Below are positions 6,042-8,583 of a stretch of 8,583 nt of DNA, piece after piece. The stretch spans positions 1 through 8,583 of the forward strand of contig JALVKK010000246.1 of NCBI GenBank assembly GCA_027033875.1. Reading direction: 5' to 3'. Each line of letters opens with the position of its first letter. Position 1 is the stretch's first letter. The translations under genes were made by a program, and so were the position numbers. This stretch comes from Flavobacteriales bacterium. Lineage in GTDB: Bacteria; Bacteroidota; Bacteroidia; Flavobacteriales; Flavobacteriaceae. The notes under the pieces were generated by a model that worked only from the letters and a program-made list of their open reading frames with translations, searched no databases and was not told where the DNA came from.

Positions 6042-6857
6042 ATGAATCAAGACAATAAACATAAGAAAAAAGCCCTGATAGAAGCAAGTATCGTAATGAT
6101 TTTGCTTATTATCCTTATGTTTATCAGCGGACTGACTTATTTGGACCCGCCTCCGGAAACGGGTATTGCCGTTAATTTCGGTACAAGTAGCATGGGGAAA
6201 GGACTCATACAACCGCAACATAACACACCGCCTAAACCGCAACCGCAAAAACAAGAACAACCGCGAGAACGAGTTAAACCTCAAATAAAAGATAAGGTAT
6301 TAACCCAAAATACCGACGATGCGCCGGTTATCAAGAATAAACCCAAAAAAAATAAACCCAAACCGAGCCCGAAACCGGTCAAACCGAAGCCGAAACCCAA
6401 ACCCAAACCGGATAAAAATATTACCGATATATTAAACAATGTCAACAATGCCCCCGGTGAAAACACTAATAATTCGTCAGGCGAAGGCAACGACAAGCAT
6501 TCCGGTGATAAAGGCAATACTTCCGGCGACCCTAATGCCTCCGGATACTATGGCAACGGCGGACACAACGGTGGTGGCGGTACCGGCAATTACCGTTTGG
6601 GCAACCGCAGAGCTTTGACCAAACCCAAACCGCATTTTAATTGCAACGAACAAGGACGTGTCGTCGTTAAAATTTTTGTCAATAAAAGCGGCAGGGTTAT
6701 CAAGGCTATACCCGGCATCAAAGGTAGTACCAACAATGCGCCTTGTTTGCTTAATGCAGCCAAACAAGCTGCCATGCAAACCAAATGGTCGCCTGATGCC
6801 AAAGCGCCCGATACGCAAATAGGGAAAATTATCTACAATTTTAAAATTACCGAGTAA
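6042..6857 (+). CDS. tonB: TonB-family energy transducer
   Basis: A 271-residue protein that carries the force generated by ExbB-ExbD across the periplasm to TonB-dependent outer-membrane receptors. A Lys-rich cytoplasmic start (5-10) precedes a single membrane anchor (about 13-33). This is followed by LDPPPETGIAVNFGTSSMG (34-52), characteristic of flavobacterial TonB proteins. A Pro/Lys-rich spacer spans about 62-124, with a KP dipeptide run at 105-123. A Gly/Asn-rich stretch (about 138-187) leads to the C-terminal TonB domain (about 195-271), which includes GRVVVKIFVNKSGRVIKA (205-222) and ends GKIIYNFKITE. Cys201 and Cys235, both in this periplasmic domain, could form a disulfide. Pairing with the upstream exbB-exbD genes supports a dedicated motor set. 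The repeat-rich spacer upstream may let its level differ from that of ExbB and ExbD. Confidence 0.92.
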   Translation: MNQDNKHKKKALIEASIVMILLIILMFISGLTYLDPPPETGIAVNFGTSSMGKGLIQPQHNTPPKPQPQKQEQPRERVKPQIKDKVLTQNTDDAPVIKNKPKKNKPKPSPKPVKPKPKPKPKPDKNITDILNNVNNAPGENTNNSSGEGNDKHSGDKGNTSGDPNASGYYGNGGHNGGGGTGNYRLGNRRALTKPKPHFNCNEQGRVVVKIFVNKSGRVIKAIPGIKGSTNNAPCLLNAAKQAAMQTKWSPDAKAPDTQIGKIIYNFKITE

Positions 6858-6858
6858 A

Positions 6859-8076
6859 TTGGATTATAGTGAAACGATTCAATGGCTATACGCACAACTA
6901 CCTATGTATCAACGACAAGGTAAACAAGCCTTTAAGAAAAATTTGAATAATATCCGGGCATTTGATACCTATTTGGGACATGTTTCACAACGATTTAAAA
7001 ACATTCACGTAGCCGGCACCAACGGCAAAGGGTCCGTATCGCACATGCTGGCTTCCATTTTGCAAGAAGCCGGCTACAAAACCGGACTTTACACCTCACC
7101 TCACCTCAAAGATTTCAGAGAACGTATCCGTATCAACGGTCGGATGATACGAAAAAATACTGTCATCAACTTTGTTAAGCGACATCAAAAATTCTTTGAA
7201 AAACACCGGTTGTCATTTTTTGAAATGACCGTAGGGATGGCATTTGAATATTTTGCCCGTAAACAAGTGGATATAGCCGTTATTGAAACAGGCTTGGGCG
7301 GACGATTGGATAGTACCAATATCATCAATCCGGAATTGAGTATCATCACTAATATCGGTTTGGACCACACCAATATGTTAGGCAACAGCATAGCAAAAAT
7401 AGCCGAAGAAAAAGCCGGTATAATCAAACCGAACACGCCGGTTGTTATCGGTAAAAAACAAGCAGACACCTCCCCTGTTTTTAAACGTATCGCTACGCAA
7501 AAAAAGGCTAAACTTATCTATGCAGAAATGCAAAAATTTGCGATTTATGAATCCGATTTAAAAGGTTTGTATCAAAATGAAAACCTGCAAACGGTTTCAG
7601 CCGCTGTCGAACAATTACGCAAAATGGGTTGGAAAATCTCTGAAAAAGCCGTTAAAAATGGTTTAAAAAATGTTGTAGAAAACACCGGAATACGCGGACG
7701 TTGGGATATTTTGCAACGATCTCCTTTGGTTGTTGCCGATACGGCACATAATCGCGACGGCTTGTCAATTGTATTGCAACAAATTTTTCAAACACCTCAC
7801 AATCATTTACATTTTGTCTTGAGTTTTGTCAATGATAAAGATTTGGACGGTATTTTACCTTTATTTCCAAAGAATGCCCGGTATTACTTTAGTAAAGCCC
7901 AAATACCCAGAGCCTTAAATGAACAAGTTTTGATAAAAAAAGCCTCGGCTTACGGTTTAAAAGGTCAAAGCTTTTCGACAATCAAACAGGCTTTTGAAAC
8001 CGCATATCAAAATGCCGGTACAGATGATTTGATATTTGTAGGCGGTAGTACTTTTACCGTTGCCGAAATTATATAG
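6859..8076 (+). CDS. folC: Bifunctional dihydrofolate synthase/folylpolyglutamate synthase
   Basis: A 405-residue cytoplasmic Mur-ligase-family enzyme. It ligates glutamate to dihydropteroate to make dihydrofolate and then extends the glutamate tail of reduced folates, using ATP. The P-loop is GTNGKGSVSH (53-62). GLYTSPHL (76-83), ETGLGGRLDSTN (143-154) and ITNIGLDH (163-170) are family signatures for ATP/Mg and folate binding. Lys185 in AEEKAGIIK is the likely carbamylated lysine. GRWD (280-283) and DTAHN (294-298) mark the C-terminal glutamate-ligase domain. The length is normal. I accept the TTG at 6859 as the start because the following residues (DYSETIQWLYAQLPMYQRQG) match the usual FolC N-terminus and no ATG fits. 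The TTG lies one base after the tonB stop, implying translational coupling. No clear terminator follows in the 41-nt gap. Confidence 0.95.
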   Translation: MDYSETIQWLYAQLPMYQRQGKQAFKKNLNNIRAFDTYLGHVSQRFKNIHVAGTNGKGSVSHMLASILQEAGYKTGLYTSPHLKDFRERIRINGRMIRKNTVINFVKRHQKFFEKHRLSFFEMTVGMAFEYFARKQVDIAVIETGLGGRLDSTNIINPELSIITNIGLDHTNMLGNSIAKIAEEKAGIIKPNTPVVIGKKQADTSPVFKRIATQKKAKLIYAEMQKFAIYESDLKGLYQNENLQTVSAAVEQLRKMGWKISEKAVKNGLKNVVENTGIRGRWDILQRSPLVVADTAHNRDGLSIVLQQIFQTPHNHLHFVLSFVNDKDLDGILPLFPKNARYYFSKAQIPRALNEQVLIKKASAYGLKGQSFSTIKQAFETAYQNAGTDDLIFVGGSTFTVAEII

Positions 8077-8117
8077 TTGTGCTTCATTTGAACAAATAAA
8101 AAGTAGAAAAATAATAA

Positions 8118-8583
8118 ATGAATTGGTATGATAAAATAGCGAATTTTTATGATTTCTCTACTTTTTGGATTTATAGAAAAGCAAGAATTCATCTTATTGA
8201 AAATTTAAAATTAAAAAAAGGAGATAGAGTTCTTATTATTGCTTGTGGAACAGGACAAAGTTTCCAACTAATTGAAAAGAAAATTGGAAATGTCGGAGAA
8301 ATTATTGCCCTTGATTATTCAAAAGGAATGTTAAAGGTTGCTGAAAAAAGAATAAAAAAGAATAATTGGAATAACATAAAATTGATAAACATAGATGCAA
8401 GAGATTTAAGCCGGGAATATTTGGTTAATAATGGTATTAAATCAGATTTCGATATAATAATCGGAGAACTTGCCTTTTCGGTAATTCCCGATTGGAAAAA
8501 TGTTTTGAATACAGCAAATTTATTATTAAAAAAAGACGGAAAAATTGGATTGTTGGATTGGTATAGAGAAAAAAATGATTGGC
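8118..8583 (+). CDS. Class I SAM-dependent methyltransferase, 3' end beyond the window
   Basis: An ATG at 8118 opens a frame with no stop to the window end (155 codons plus one base), so the gene is truncated by the window rather than broken. The N-terminus MNWYDKIANFYDFSTFWIYR resembles UbiE/BtaB-type methyltransferases, where a YD..A..YD pattern precedes the fold. Motif I is VLIIACGTGQS (38-48). Asp66 in IIALDYSKGM is the expected acidic residue binding the SAM ribose. NIDARDL (91-97) fits the motif near the adenine, and LAFSVIPDWKNVL (118-130) with GKIGLLDWYR (141-150) continues the Rossmann fold. The substrate cannot be inferred. The gene is notably AT-rich (about 28% GC by hand count over 8161-8520). 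Six of seven Arg codons are AGA and nine of ten Gly codons are GGA, unlike folC. It lies 41 nt after folC with no clear promoter. Confidence 0.85.
   Translation, partial: MNWYDKIANFYDFSTFWIYRKARIHLIENLKLKKGDRVLIIACGTGQSFQLIEKKIGNVGEIIALDYSKGMLKVAEKRIKKNNWNNIKLINIDARDLSREYLVNNGIKSDFDIIIGELAFSVIPDWKNVLNTANLLLKKDGKIGLLDWYREKNDW

Noticed and set aside
6281..6818. Antisense open frames over tonB, including a hydrophobic one opposite the Pro/Lys-rich part
   Set aside because: The Gly/Leu/Phe-rich translation is just the complement of the KP repeat codons; no start context or homology is visible.
7738..7752. FolC DTAHN instead of the commoner DGAHN as an active-site defect
   Set aside because: The Asp and His are retained and, as far as I recall, DTAHN is usual in Bacteroidota FolC, so the enzyme is probably active.
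8007..8192. Minus-strand open frame across the folC end and the methyltransferase start
   Set aside because: It overlaps two better supported plus-strand genes and resembles no known protein.

Overview
The window looks like chromosomal DNA of a low-GC member of the Bacteroidota, most likely Flavobacteriales. The evidence is a long secreted protein with a type IX secretion (T9SS) C-terminal sorting domain, and an ExbB/ExbD/TonB set whose sequences (for example the GIAVNFG stretch after the TonB membrane anchor) resemble flavobacterial orthologs. Genes also lack clear Shine-Dalgarno sites, and one good TAnnTTTG-type -7 promoter element is visible.

Layout from left to right: (1) 66-494 (+) encodes a small heat-shock chaperone (Hsp20) and is closed by a strong intrinsic terminator at 514-549. 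(2) 597-4370 (-) is a 1257-residue secreted metallophosphoesterase with an Fn3-like N-domain, an ASH/choice-of-anchor-D-like module, further beta modules and a T9SS sorting domain. It is convergent with hsp20. (3) 4371-4753 is a very AT-rich divergent intergenic region that should hold promoters in both directions. (4) 4754-8076 (+) is a compact cluster exbB-exbD-tonB-folC, interrupted only by a 166-nt repeat-rich spacer between exbD and tonB. (5) 8118-8583 (+) is the 5' part of a class I SAM-dependent methyltransferase gene that runs off the window. It is visibly more AT-rich and uses different codons from its neighbours.

ExbB, ExbD and TonB form the inner-membrane proton-driven motor that energises TonB-dependent outer-membrane receptors. 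FolC (dihydrofolate/folylpolyglutamate synthase) is a housekeeping enzyme that appears translationally coupled to tonB through a TTG start one base after the tonB stop. The secreted phosphoesterase and Hsp20 have no evident functional tie to the cluster.

I see no clearly new defence, mobile or biosynthetic system. The most unusual element is the exbD-tonB spacer. It holds a perfect 20-bp palindrome just after the exbD stop, short tandem repeats, a 15-bp direct repeat with alternative hairpins, and three octamer repeats ending one base before the tonB ATG. The second point of interest is the compositional break at the methyltransferase gene.
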